A stretch of 64,000 bases of DNA from Agelaius tricolor (taxonomy: Eukaryota > Chordata > Aves > Passeriformes > Icteridae), in the NCBI GenBank assembly GCA_023055355.1, contig JALJCS010000024.1, forward strand, positions 8,509,501 through 8,573,500, in the 5' to 3' direction. Below the pieces are notes generated by a model. That model was not told the origin of the DNA. It made no database searches and worked only from the letters and a program-made list of their open reading frames with translations. Of this stretch, positions 1 to 12,779 are shown piece after piece (positions within the stretch are counted from its first letter, which is position 1; the number at the start of each line of letters is the position of its first letter). The translations under genes and the position numbers were made by a program.

Positions 1-3000
1 TTGGAGGGTTGTTTTCTAAGGGCTTTTGGCAAATTAGGAAACTCCTGCTGCAGCTGTGAGTACTTTTTATTTAAACATCTGAAATTCCACAGCTATCAGC
101 ACATTAGCTTGAGCTTCAGTGACTCGTAAATCTTTCTCAGCCTCTTATTTCATGAGGTCTAGTTCAAGCATTAGATGGAAATTGCATTTTGCAGAGACCA
201 TATTTGAGTGCATTACTTAAAGGGAAGCAAATGGATTTTCATTTTAGCAGTAGTCCAGGTAGATACTAGACAGTGTTCAAAAAATCAAGGATCTGGTTTG
301 AGCTAGACAGCAGGTTTTTAATAGAAATAAAAGACAGAGATATTTTTTACCATTAGTAATGACATGAAACATCAGGGATATCTGAAGATCACATTATCTC
401 AAGAACACATTATCTCAAAATGCAGACTCCTTGACACAGCAGCTACCTTGCCAAAAGCTGGTGACAAGGGATCCACCCACCCTAAGAATGCTGTTTGGAT
501 TCCCAGTTCTTCAGCCCCACTTTGAACACACCCTGCAGACAATGGCAGGGCTGCTTGCCCGTTTTGAAGCTATCAAGTGCAATCTGAGCCTTTTAAGAGC
601 TCTTTTTAAACATCCATCTTGGACTGACCTGTGATGCAGGTAATGGTATACCTAGTTAAGAAACAAGAAAACTCTTTTGATGATGTTCCAAATGGTTTAC
701 CACCCAGGCATCCATTTTTCATGATCCTTAAAACCATGGCCTATTTGAGCCTGCTGAGAGACTCAACATTTTTCTGCACCACAAGAAACTGTGCTGGTGG
801 TTTGGGGCTCGTGCTCAGTGCCATGATCTAAAACTTCCCAAATTTTAGAGAACCTAAGCCAGATCTTCTGCTTTCCATTCCATCATTGTTCTATGGATTT
901 CTTGTCACATCCCTGAAAATGCAAGGATTTGATACCCTTTCTGAAGACCCAGGGTGACTTTTGCCTTGAATGAGGCCCCATCTTAGCCCAGCAGTTTTCT
1001 CACAAAGCGAAGATGCAAATCTCCCTCACCACCAAACATCAACACAATTGCACCACTCATGCAGGCAGAGGACCCAGGTTTGCATTGCCCATAAACTGGG
1101 CACAGTGCCTTACCAGTGAAAATAGAGAGACTTTTCACCATTTTCCTCCACCACCCATTCAGCACCTTCTACACAGTGAAATTTTCCATTGAGAAACCTC
1201 AAGAGAACAAAAGTCAGCCTGAGCACCAACAACCCCGTGGCTTGGATCCCCTCCTGACAGAGCAGTGGGCACTTAGACATGCACTCATTCTTCTGTGGAA
1301 GGTGCTCACTAAAGGCTGAGGGGAGCTACAGACAGGAGTGGCTTCACTGTGAAAAAACAATTCCAGGAAAAACATCTGGGCCAAGCTAGACACGGGAAAA
1401 ATTCTCGTGCACGGAGTGTCTTTAACATTGCATTGCCAAAGACTAGAGATTTAACCTTGTTCTCCCAGCTTTTCTCCTGGCAGAACTGGAACACATCCTG
1501 AGAGTGTGCCCCAGGGGACGGGGATGTCATGAAGAAGACTGACAAAATGTGTGGCGCTTAGGAACCCTGAGAGGACTAGGTACTGATCTGCTATCAGGAT
1601 TTGGAAAGAAATCCATATTTCCAACACCAGAAATGTAGATATCTAGACATGTTCACTGATGGGAATTCCATTTCTTTGAAAGGTATGAAAAAATCCAAGG
1701 ATCTATGTTTTGGATTTGAGTACCTTAAGCTCCTTTGCAGACCTTGGCCTTTCCTTTTTATCTCTGACACTGATGTCATTCATGGCTTGTGCATTTTTAC
1801 AGAGCAAGTGACATAATAGTCTACTACAGTCAGTCAATAAAAATCCAAATAGAGCTGCAAAAAGCAAAAGGCTATTTTTTTAAAGCCCTAAACAGGAATT
1901 GTGTGGTGTTTAATGGACTACCTGCAGTGTAGGGAATTGCTTTGGGCCAGGTAGAAATGGGGTCCGGAAGTCCTGAACGTAGTCAAAGCAAATAGTTTCC
2001 AGACAGTGACAAGGTTTTCAGGATTTATAACACAGGTGATGTAGTGCAAATAGGCAGCCTGCAGAGACACCAATCCTCCACTCCTGCTTCCTGAAAATCA
2101 GCTCTGGAGATTTTATTGTCTGTGTGACCATTCTTTTCCAGTGAATTCCCAGGCAGATGCTGCTGTCAGCACATTATGTTTCTCAGAATGGACAATAAAA
2201 AGTCAGATGTGTGACCCAGGCTGTGTAACTGCAAAATGGCAGCCCCTCAATGTCTCCATTTTCACCAGTAACTTATGCACCCAGTCAGCACCAGCCACGT
2301 AAGCTCTAGCACTGACAACACAGAAAAGCCCAGCACACCATCAGAAGACTATGAATATTCTCCTACCTCTCTTATATATTACAGGCTTTTTCAGCATGTC
2401 TATTGAGTAAGATTCTTCATGGAAACAGCAGCAAAGGTTTTGGCAGTTGTAGTGTTTTTTCATCATCTGTTAATGCAGTGGGCAGAACACTCATGCAGCC
2501 TGTGAAACACCTATTTCTAGTTGTTTTCTTAGCGTAAGGAATATCAAATTCACACATCCTAGGAATGAGATCTAAACATTGAACTGTTGGAGGATGACTT
2601 CATGTACCCTTTTAGACAGCCAGCTTTCACTGGAGTTATAAAAGATTCACTAGGCCAAGAGATAATCCTTCTATTTTCAGTCTAAAGTATTCCTTTATGA
2701 GGGCAGACTCACGTTCCAGTCCTTGCTGTAAGACCTGTTTATATATCTTGTCCAATTACTATGGATACTGTAGAAATAGGATGCAAAACTCCTACATGCA
2801 GTAAAATTAGAAGAGCGTGTTTGCAGCTTTCAGGGAAACAACCCAACCACTAAATTAGAGTGTTGATTTCATTTCTTCTTCTGTCTCATTCATTTTTCCT
2901 TGAGTGTGATCAAAACTGAATAGTACCATCGATAGAAAACCTTTTATTCTCAATTTAGTTGCTTACATTTGTATTTCATTTCATTTCTGATTTGCCCACA

Positions 3001-3914
3001 ACATTGGTAGCATAGGAACACACTCTACAGTGTGCACTCATTGTTTTGTAAAACCAGTTAAAAATAACCAAACCAACAACCTCAAAAGCACAACTCTGAT
3101 GTTATTTGGCTTCCATCTTCTCTTTTGCAAAACTATATTCTGAATCTGAAGAAGTTTAGTATCGAGCAATAGTTTTAATGTTTAGCTTAATGTTTCACTG
3201 AGTTCCTCCTCCTTACTCATGCCCCTTGGGCTACCATTCCTCTTGTTGTTTTCATCTTTAATAAATGTTTTTAGCAGGTTTTCTTCTCTCTCTTAGTCAT
3301 AATTTGGCAAAAAAAACACCTTTTTTTTTATCTTCCAATGTTTTTCTAAACTTACTCATTGATTTCTCATTCAATACTGTTAACTCTTCAAATTCAACAT
3401 GCATTTCTTTATTTTAATTAAATTATTCAATACCTATCCGAAATTTACATATGAAGCACAAAACCACTTGATTCTGGAACTCTACAACGTTAAAAGATGT
3501 TTTCTTACTTCTTTGTGTTAAAACTTCTTCACTGACACCAAGATTTCAAAATATCTTTCTCTAGCTATATATCTCATTCCAAAGAAAATTTGGTGGAGAA
3601 CATAATTTAACATTTTTCCATATTTAATAGCATTTATTCATCCTGAAAGTACTTCAGTGATGTGACTACTATGGCCATCTGGACTTTTCATAAATCTGTG
3701 GAAAGGTACTTCCAGACAGTACATCCTTCCTCTTAACTTTGCCCCTTTTTGAGGTATGCTGTTATCTTCCTTTTTTTTTTTTTCCAAGAAAATTTAGAAA
3801 AATAATATATTCTCAGCTAGTAGGACTCAGGTAGATGAAGCTAGGCAAGATGTCTTCTCCCTCTTCTGTAGATTTTGGCAAGGTCTGACTTCAGTGTTTC
3901 TTAGTTTCCATTAA
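1..3914. other. Intergenic, nothing recognised
   Basis: AT-rich sequence with scattered open frames under 80 codons. None resembles a known protein or has neighbouring splice signals that extend it. It lies at the distal end of the HTRA3 3' flank. Confidence 0.7.
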
Positions 3915-4190
3915 CATGATAAATAATGGCTTTTAGTAAAGCTGGGCCTAGCACCAATTCTTGTAATACTTCTTATGTTCATCTTCCCTTCCAAACTGGA
4001 ACATAGCCATTATCATTAACCTTGATTTATGGTCTCCTGTCTGCTTGCCAGCCTACTTGAAAGTGTAGCTATCCTACTCCTTTTTAATTCATTTCTGAAA
4101 TGAGATTCCATGCCATGCTATTATAAAGTCCAGATTCAGCAAATATTCTGAATTCCTACTGTGTATTAATCCTGCCACTCCATTTAACCA
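3915..4190 (-). mobile_element. Ancient CR1-type LINE fragment
   Basis: On the plus strand, GCTGGGCCTAGCACCAATTC, CATTATCATTAACCTTGATT, GCTTGCCAGCC and ATAAAGTCCAGATTCAGCA follow, in order, the reverse complement of an old CR1-type reverse transcriptase segment. Divergence is high, so it is a relic. Confidence 0.6.
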
Positions 4191-7100
4191 GAGATGTCAC
4201 TTTGAGGAGAGCACAAAGCCCAAGGACTGTTAAGAATGAGCATTCCCAGAACAGCAAGAATAGGGGAAATAGGTCTGACAGGTTGAAGAGATGACTCTGG
4301 ACCTCAGAAATAGTCATATCCCTTTTCAGAGACCTTCTGTTTTATCATTATGCCAAGGAGCCAGCATGAAATTGTCTTTATTCACTTTCCTCCAGAATTC
4401 GCAAGCATGGGCTCCATTCATCTGCATAAATAGAAAAATAGTTCATTTCTATTTTATTTATTTCCTAAATACCTTCAGGAAAGTTGGCATTCTGAGGGGG
4501 AATTGGTTTAGTACAATTTTCCTTGATGAGTTCAACGCAGTTCTATCGTGTTGTAAGGACTAAAAGCTGCTCTTTCTCAAAACTTTTTTAAAATAAGGTT
4601 TGTTCTCAGAGGTCTCACTCTGTAATCATCAGACAAAGGTGTAATTAAGCTTGTTCATTGCTGAAAATTTGTTTCTCCTTGATTTCTTTCCACCTTTGTC
4701 TTTACTGATAAGAGGAGTGGAGGCAAGGCAAATCTGATTAATGGAGGTAAGAATTCTGAATCTAGGTAAGGAAAAGCCTCCTCTGAGGCAAACAACCCAT
4801 TACCCACATAAGAGCACCTGAAGAGCAATGCAGGGGCAGAAATTATCTGCAGCAAATGCAATTAGAAATCTCTCATAATTTCTGAAATAAGGAATATAAG
4901 TAAGAGTAGCAATAAATTATCTAGCAAACATTTTATTTATTGGTATTTATTTCTTCTTCCCTCTGTCCCTGTGAGCATTGTTGCACAGGATAAGCAGACT
5001 GAGATACTTTTAGGTGGTGCAAAATACAGTCTACAACTTCTTCAGGAAGGAAAATAATTACCAGCAAAGCTTGAAGCTGGAGAGGTCATTAATTTTCTAG
5101 CTTTGATTCTGTAAAATAAACCTCCAACACTGCCAAGAAGCAAAGAGCAACAGTCTCAGTTGCTAACTCTTAGTTTCCATCTCCCTCTAGGGCATCTCAT
5201 GCTCAAGATCTCATCAGATACACTTTGATCCCATAAGCTGATGCTTCTGCTGTGACCTTGTAGCTGGTGCTTACAGCTGTGTCTGTGCACTAAGATAACA
5301 AAAGCAACATAGGAGCCTGAGTAGACAAAATAAATCCCTTTAAGGCAACCAAAATTGTTACACAAGAACACAAGGTGGAAAGGGAAAATGTACATGAGAA
5401 AAGACAAGACATTAGGAATTTCTAATGAATTCCTGATGAGAGGGTTGGGGATTAGCTGAAACTGGTAAAACAAGTTTATATGGTTTCTTTGGGCCCAGGG
5501 CACAGAGAGGTGGAAGGGTATCTTTACTGATCATGAAGTGTAAAAAGGAAGGTGGTGTAGCTATGAGAATTGGGTTACAATTATGGGCATTTCAAGACAT
5601 TTAATTCTGTTTGCCCCATGGAGTTTTTTTGTTGCTCCCCCCAAATTCTAGATGTAAAAAAGGAGGGCTACAGAAAAAAAAACATCTTTCTCTGCCAACA
5701 AAATCCATTTTGATCCCTGACATTTCTTTCCATTCTCCATATTCTTGCCTACCTCAAATTCAACATAAACTTTGGAAGACATTAGCACACCGATTTGTCT
5801 GAAACAACTGTGCTCTTTTCTTCTTTGTTCTAATCCTTTTAACAGCTGCTTTCCAGCAACTTAGAAAGAATTTGGATCTGCTAGATGTTAATTATTACAC
5901 TGCTTGCCTACTCCTCCCACCATGTGTGTGCCCTGATCCTGTTCTCCTTCACCATAAAATCACGGCAAACTACACCACAGAGGCAGCATTACTGCAAAAA
6001 CATTTCTACACACAGAGGTCCTTATCTAGTTATTGCTCAATACTCTCTCAGGGACACTTGACTTCAGTGGGAGCAGAGATTTCAGGTCATGGACTGCAGA
6101 GCACAGGAACCCCCACGGAAATTTTATGTAGCAGATCAAGGCAGTGAAGCCCCGCCAACACGGTCCTGTGGGAATACTGACACCACAACTGAGAAGTGTT
6201 GACTTCTGCCTCCATTTAGGATATACTGCGAGATCAGAACCTGCATTTATATATCAGCCTAAGGCTGTAAAACCTTTCATGACACTTCAAGTTTGATAAA
6301 AACATGTTTGTCACTGTTTTAATATTACTTTTAGCATGACCTTATTTATAGACCTAATAGTAGATTTAAGATATCCTAGAGGTGGAGTTGGTAGCACTGC
6401 CTACTATTAAACATTACTAACACTTCCACTTACAAGGTTCTGTATTTAACAGCATATAGCTTTGCCAGACCTGAATGGTTTGGGCTGCAGTTTTACATGT
6501 AGCTCCGAAAATATAGCCTTAGGCTGAATTTTATTGGCAAGTGTCAGCCAAAATTGTGCAACTGTCCAGCTTTCTTCAAGAACAAAAGTGAGAAAATTAA
6601 ATATCTTTTGCAATGTTAAAAGTACACAGACATTTTCTTGGAGAAGCTGGAAGACACCTTGGAAACACAGTGAAAATTATACTTTCTTACATGAAGCACA
6701 TTTTCAATTCTTTCCACCAAATCTAGACAAAGTTTTACAAGATAAACTTCTATGATATCATAGATCAAATGGGCTCAGCAGAAACAGCTTCTGGTTTAAA
6801 AGCTAAACAGCACCAGTTCTGTCCTCAGTGAACATCCACATCTTCTCACATCTCCTGTAGTGCTGGTCTCACAGTGAGAGTTGGAAACAGGACATCTTCC
6901 AGATTTCCTCTCTTTGGGGACAGATTCCTTGGTATAGAAACTAGGCAATAAAAATCAAACTGAAACATGAACTTGGATGGCAGGAAGCACAGAGGAGAAA
7001 TGGTCTACTAAGAATTGGAGAGGAGGCAAAGACAGACCAGTGAAGGGGAGGACACTGAAAATGAGTGGACCAAGATATAAATCTTTTCTGGAGGATGGAA

Positions 7101-10100
7101 AGTGAGCCTGGATGAATTACTTGGAATAAGAGGCCCAGAAGAATCAATGCAGTCATAGGAACATGTTGGACAAGGTGAGACATGAAGTGACAAGTTGAGA
7201 GTCATAACATACTTTTTTTAGCCTGCAATTGATACCCAGCTTCCTAAGCCTCATCCCTTGCTGTTGCCAGATTGTGGCTGTGAAACCCATTGGTGATCTA
7301 TAATGCATTTTTCTTCTTCACAGCTGGTCTCTATAAATTATGTCAATGTATTTCTGCTATAAATTATTTAACTGCTTGACAGCACCCTGCTGGGCTCAGC
7401 AATGATATATGATGAAATACTTCTATTTCTTTTACAAGAAATATGAAATCAGGCCTGGTCAGTAATGGGTGCTGTGGTTTAAGATGACACTGCCATCTAA
7501 GCCAGAAATTTTATTTCCTCTGGTGGTTTAACTGTACCAATGGTTCCATCATCTCTAAATGAAGCCTAAAAATGTCTCTTGCATATTCAGTGTGAATTCT
7601 GGAGAGGTTTTGGTGAAAATGCTCAGATCTGACTAATGTTGCACTGAACTTGACAAAGAGCATTTGCACAATCTGGTTACCTCACTCATAATTACAGTAA
7701 TCTCCATCTAGGACATGGCCTAAAACACAATAAAAGAATTTGAATGCTTCATAGCCAAAAAATCATTATTTGGTAGAAAAAAAACAAATAGGCAGGCTTT
7801 TGTTAATTTATTTAGTACAATGATGATGATACTGTGGGCTTGTGTAAAATGCTACTTGATATCAATGGAAGGCAAATGTTTGTGCTAAAAGATTGGTTTC
7901 TTAAGATTTCAGTGCCTGACTGTAGTTTCTAGATTTGCCTGGGGCATTTTAAACGATTCTGCATGTGCTGACACTGGTATATATATATATATGTATACAA
8001 TTCTCTGAAATATGAAATATCCCTTGTATATTTTCTTTTTTATCACATGAGATTTCCTTATTTTAGTTCCTGATTGAAGAAATTTTATTCTGGATACCAG
8101 AATTTATACGACCCATAGCTCAGTTCAATGTTCAGTTCTTTATTTTTGAAAGCAAAGAAGAAAATTACAAACCATTCTGGATACTTTTTCTGAATTTGCT
8201 ATATTAAACCAAAAAAAGCACAGATATTTGTTTGTGGTTGGAAAAACCTAAGCTGCCATTGCAGTTCTTTTTCACCTACTGTTGAGGTTAGGAAGATCAG
8301 TCACAGTTTTTTCCACAGTTTAGCTTGGCCTCTGACTTTGTACAGTGACTCTGTGTCACACCAGTGCCAGCAAAGCTACCCATTTCTCTCAGCATCAAAC
8401 ACCAAAAACTCAGCTTCGTGGAATTAAATTCTTCCCCTTTCTTACAGCAGAAAGGTTGAAGCTCACCTGAGCTAAAGCAGGGTATATTTTATCTGTGCTC
8501 TCCAAGGTTTCCTACAGCAAGGTAACAGAAAGGTGACTTGTTAGAATTCTGATCAAGCACTCCTGGTTTAGGATTTTCTTGGAAAATCTTTTCACCTTCC
8601 TGAAATGGAGGCAATCTGGGGAGATCAATTTTCAGAGGAAGAAATTGTTCCCAAACTTAGGAGTCCCCAGGCTGCATCTTGAAGCAGTGGCTTTAAGATA
8701 TTTCTTACTGGGTTTGCAGTAAGGCTGCAGGCAAGAGGAGGTCTGGATTGAGTCCTTGGGTTAAATAGAGCACATTTAGGTCTCTGACAGCTACAGCCAG
8801 TGAGGAACCTTGACTGTGAACACTGTGAGGACTTTGGTAGAACAAAGGTACCCATGCCCAATACCTCAGGCTGGATGTTTCCTATCCTGTGCCTATCTGG
8901 GATACAGGCAGGAGCCATTCCTCCAGCTTTGCCCACAGGTCCACTTTAGAGAGATTGCTAACCTTAAAGAAGACAGAATACTGTTTGTGTATGTAGTATA
9001 AGTTTTCCTCCCATAGTCTCTTCAAAAAAATTTCACTGCAGATTTGATCTGTGCTGAGTGGACCAAAACACAAGGACTCCCTCCTCCACACCAGCCACAA
9101 GTTGCATACTCCTTCTGGCTTTGTTCCCTCTTGGACCTTGGATTCCTGTTGGCTTAGTGGAGAGGGAGAGCTCCAGTTCTCCCCAGCCCAGCCCAGGGCC
9201 AGAGCTCTGCTCTCTGGCATGAAAGCACAGCTGAATGCCCCTCATTCAGCTCCTTGCCTGGTGAGAGCTTAAAGCATAAGACTCACAAAACAAGGGAATC
9301 ACTTTTGTCTTGAGGAGCACTGTTTTTAAAGGAAACCATGAAGCATTATTCTCTCAAAAACCAGATGTAAATCTCTAGCCACAGAAGACCCTCTAAACTC
9401 TGAAATGTATGGATACATCATTCTGTAGGCTTGAGTCCAGAGTCTATGCTCTGGAGAGGGATAGTATTCATAACACATAAAACCCCCATTCTTTTCCTAT
9501 TGGTTAGGATTAGGCTTCTCCTTGCTTAATACATGTGTTATGTATTTTCCAAGATGTCCAGTTTTCCCCCTGCTCTTCAAAGGGAGCCCATGCACTTTCA
9601 TACACACTCATTCTCTGCACTCAGAGGGTCAATGAATTAAAAATCCTGGTGCATCAAAGTTCTTTTAGGAAAACAACCTATGGGCTGGATCCATATAATT
9701 AAATTTCTTGTCTGTGTATGTAATAAAATTTGGTATCTCAATTTACTTGGCCTATTTGAAACATCCAGACACCAAAAACTTACCCTCAAAAGAGAAAAAC
9801 AATTTATAGTGTGACAAGCAGAATGTTTACAAAACACATTACAGAATCAAAACACTGATTTTTTTGGATACAGAAATGGAGACGTAAAGGCTCTGTATAA
9901 AAGAGTCATGGAAAACCACTGGCTGGACTGTTGCACTTCATGATTCCAAGTTAATACTTTCTGATCCGGCCACTGAAGCCACCCAGCATATTCTGATGAA
10001 ACCTGTGCAAGTGATTTGCCAATATAAGTGGAAGAACTGGCTCAGTCTGTACTCCCTCCTCCTTAGTGTGAATGGGATTACAGAGACAAATACTATCACA

Positions 10101-10417
10101 CACATTGACATTTTCCAGTTATTGTCTAAAGTGTTGCTAATGCCAAGAAACAAAACAAGAAATCAAATTTCTCTTAGGATTCCCTCAACCACACCAGTTA
10201 TCACTGAATGGTAGAAGGATATAACCTGAATCTCAAATTCCCTAAGTCATATGGGAATATTTTCCTGGTAGAATAATACAAGGACTATACATTACTGATT
10301 GTTTGCCCTTTTCCTATCCTATTTAAGATGTTACTGGCTAGAACCAAAAGTACAGAATCCTTTGCTAAACAGATATTTGCTCTTTCTGTGCCATCTAAAG
10401 TCCATTATTTCCCTGCT
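4191..10417. other. Intergenic, no gene recognised
   Basis: Apart from a short TA microsatellite near 7980, no repeat or gene is recognisable. The longest frames (about 115 codons at 5156-5503, minus) look random. Confidence 0.7.
7977..7999. repeat. (TA)n microsatellite
   Basis: A run of alternating TA of about 16 bases extends into TGTATAC. Confidence 0.9.
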
Positions 10418-10822
10418 GGCTATGAGGAAATGCTAAGACATTTGGGATTGTTCAGCCTGGAGAAGAGAAGGCATCAGGATGAGCTAATTGTGGCCTTCTG
10501 GTGCCTGAAGGGGGCCTACAGGGAGGATTGAGAGAGGCTGCAGGAGCTCGCAGTGACAGGCCAGGGAGAATGGCTCCAGCCTGCAGGAGAGAGGTTGAGC
10601 TCAAGTGTTTGGAAGAGCTTTTCTGTGAGGGTGGTGAGACACTGGGATGGATTGCTCCGAGAAGTTGTGGATGCCCCATCCCTGGAAGTGTTCAAGGACA
10701 CTTTGGAGCTCTGAGCAGCCTGGTCTAGTGAAAGGCATCACTGTCTGTGGCAGGAGGGGTGGAAATAGAAGATCTTTATGGTCCCTTCCAACTCAAGTCA
10801 TTCTACAATGCATTTTATGATC
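10418..10822 (+). mobile_element. CR1 LINE 3' fragment
   Basis: TTGTTCAGCCTGGAGAAGAG, GTGCCTGAAGGGGGCCTACA, GAGGGTGGTGAGACACTGGG, GTGGATGCCCCATCCCTGG and GGTCCCTTCCAACTCAAGTC occur in order. The fragment ends in the ATTCTAC..TTTTATGAT terminal motif typical of CR1. It is 5'-truncated, and the short open frames within it are incidental. Confidence 0.93.
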
Positions 10823-12394
10823 TGTCTTTTTGTTCTGAAAACTAACACATTACCCATACCACCAAATCCATTTGAATCATAATCTTTAGTCTCATACTAT
10901 CAAGAAAGCTACATGTTCCAAAGCATGAAATCTTAATCATATGGATCAAGAAACAAAAGGAGGCTTAGCCATTCATTAAGCCTACGTATTTTTGGGCTGC
11001 CATCAGCTTCAACCTACTACATTGTTGGTTGTTCTGGGTTGTCTTCAAATCTCACTGTGCTGCAACATTCTTCTGCAAAACTTCAGAAATAACACTACTT
11101 AGACATATTTAAGGAATATGTGTCCAGTACATGTCATGCCAATAGATGTCATTAGTAAGTATCCAGGTAAAAAAATTAGAATTGCATCATCACACACTTG
11201 AGTTATACAAGTTAAAAATAATTTCCCTTCTACACAGTAGAGAATTATAGGAAGGAAAAAAAGGTGTCTAACACCTTGAAAAGGGTTAAACAACAATTAT
11301 CTGACCTCCAATACTTTGAAAGGAAAATAACACTGCTCTAGTATTGAATATACTCAGTGTTTATGAAAAACTATCAACACAAAAAAATCTGTCAGATTCT
11401 CTTGCATCATTTTCATCTTTCTGTGCTTGTATTGTTTATATACCCATGGTTTTTCTCTCCCTGACTCAGACATGCATCATCACTATTTCTGGGAAAATAT
11501 TATTGACATTTTGTCCTTGGGTGTCTGTCACTTGTGGAGGGGGAGGGCTGAGGCTATCTAATGCATGGAATGTAGGTCATAAAAAGCTGAGGGCACTCAA
11601 GATGTTTTTGAACCAGAAAACAGACATTACTGGAATGGGAAAATAAGGAATTAGATGGCTTCATGTGATTTAATTTTAGATGCTTCACTGAAACACCACA
11701 GCTGCTCTGCTGGTAGCATATTTTCTGGAGAAAATTAGCTGTGTTCTAACAATGGTTCAGTGCTGGTAGACAAAGTGAGAAAAAGTCAGCAATTAAATGG
11801 AATTTCTTTTTTCCCTCTGCAGAAATATTGGGGAACTCAACATTCCTCCAATTCAGCTTGCTCATCCATGGAAGCTGCAAGGTACAAGCTGAAGCTTAGA
11901 CACTACCTCACCACCTCCAGCCCCATCCAAGGCAATTCGTAAAGAGCACTTCACATCATTGACAAAGGAATTTGGGACAGTTGGAAAGTGCTTCACAAGT
12001 TTTTTCCATTCCAATTCTTCATTCTGGGCGGTCCTTACCAGACCCTGCTCTGGGTTTTGGCTCTTCTCTACCCAAAGCTGGCCAGAATAATTTCAGTTAT
12101 ATAACATTTGCCAGACACTCCTCTATTCTTCAGCCTGTCTCTTTTCACCACATAACCCAGAGTTCCAATTTGCCTAAGAGCATTTTCTCCCCTTCCTACT
12201 TTATCAAATTCTCTCCTTGATTGTCATTATCTCTGTGGGAATCTCTACAAATATTTAAAACTATTTCATATCCCTAACTGCTTCTTCAGAGCTCAGATGT
12301 TAATACATAATGCTGCTGTCTCCCTGGTCACTGTTGAATGAGTACCCAACAACAGTTACAAAGGGAGGTATTCATATCTCAGCAATTGGAATCT
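10823..12394. other. Intergenic between CR1 and the solo LTR
   Basis: No recognisable feature. A 100-codon plus-strand frame (11344-11646) has no identifiable domain. Confidence 0.7.
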
Positions 12395-12779
12395 TGTCAC
12401 AGATATCTTTTATGAAAAATCCTTTCCTTAGGATTTTTTTTCTCCTGAGAAGCTGAGAGGCCTCAGGAAAAAATGTAAACAATGGTTATCTGATGCTGTG
12501 GAATGCAACAGGTGGATCTTTGATTGGTCCATGTTGGTTGTTTCTAAATAATGGCCAATCACAGTCAGCTGGCTCAGACTCTCTGTCCGAGACAGAAGCC
12601 TTTATTATCATTCCTTCTTTTTCTATTCTTAGCCAGCCTTCTGATGAAATCCTTTCTTCTATTCTTTACTATAGTTTTAATGTAATATATATCATAAAAT
12701 AATAAATCAAGCCTTCTGAAACATGGAGTCAGATCCTCCTCTCTTCTTTCATCCTAAGACCCCTGTGAACACCGTCAGA
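12395..12779 (+). mobile_element. Solo LTR of an endogenous retrovirus, 385 bp
   Basis: The element begins TGTCACAG and ends CGTCAGA, and is bounded on both sides by the 6-bp duplication GAATCT (12389-12394 and 12780-12785). It contains CCAAT motifs in both orientations and an AATAAA at 12701-12706, which sets plus orientation. No internal retroviral genes flank it, so it is a solo LTR left by recombination. A 6-bp duplication suits a class II (ERVK-like) element. I recall closely similar LTRs in songbird genomes. The final CA has become GA. The open frame inside is fortuitous. Confidence 0.85.
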
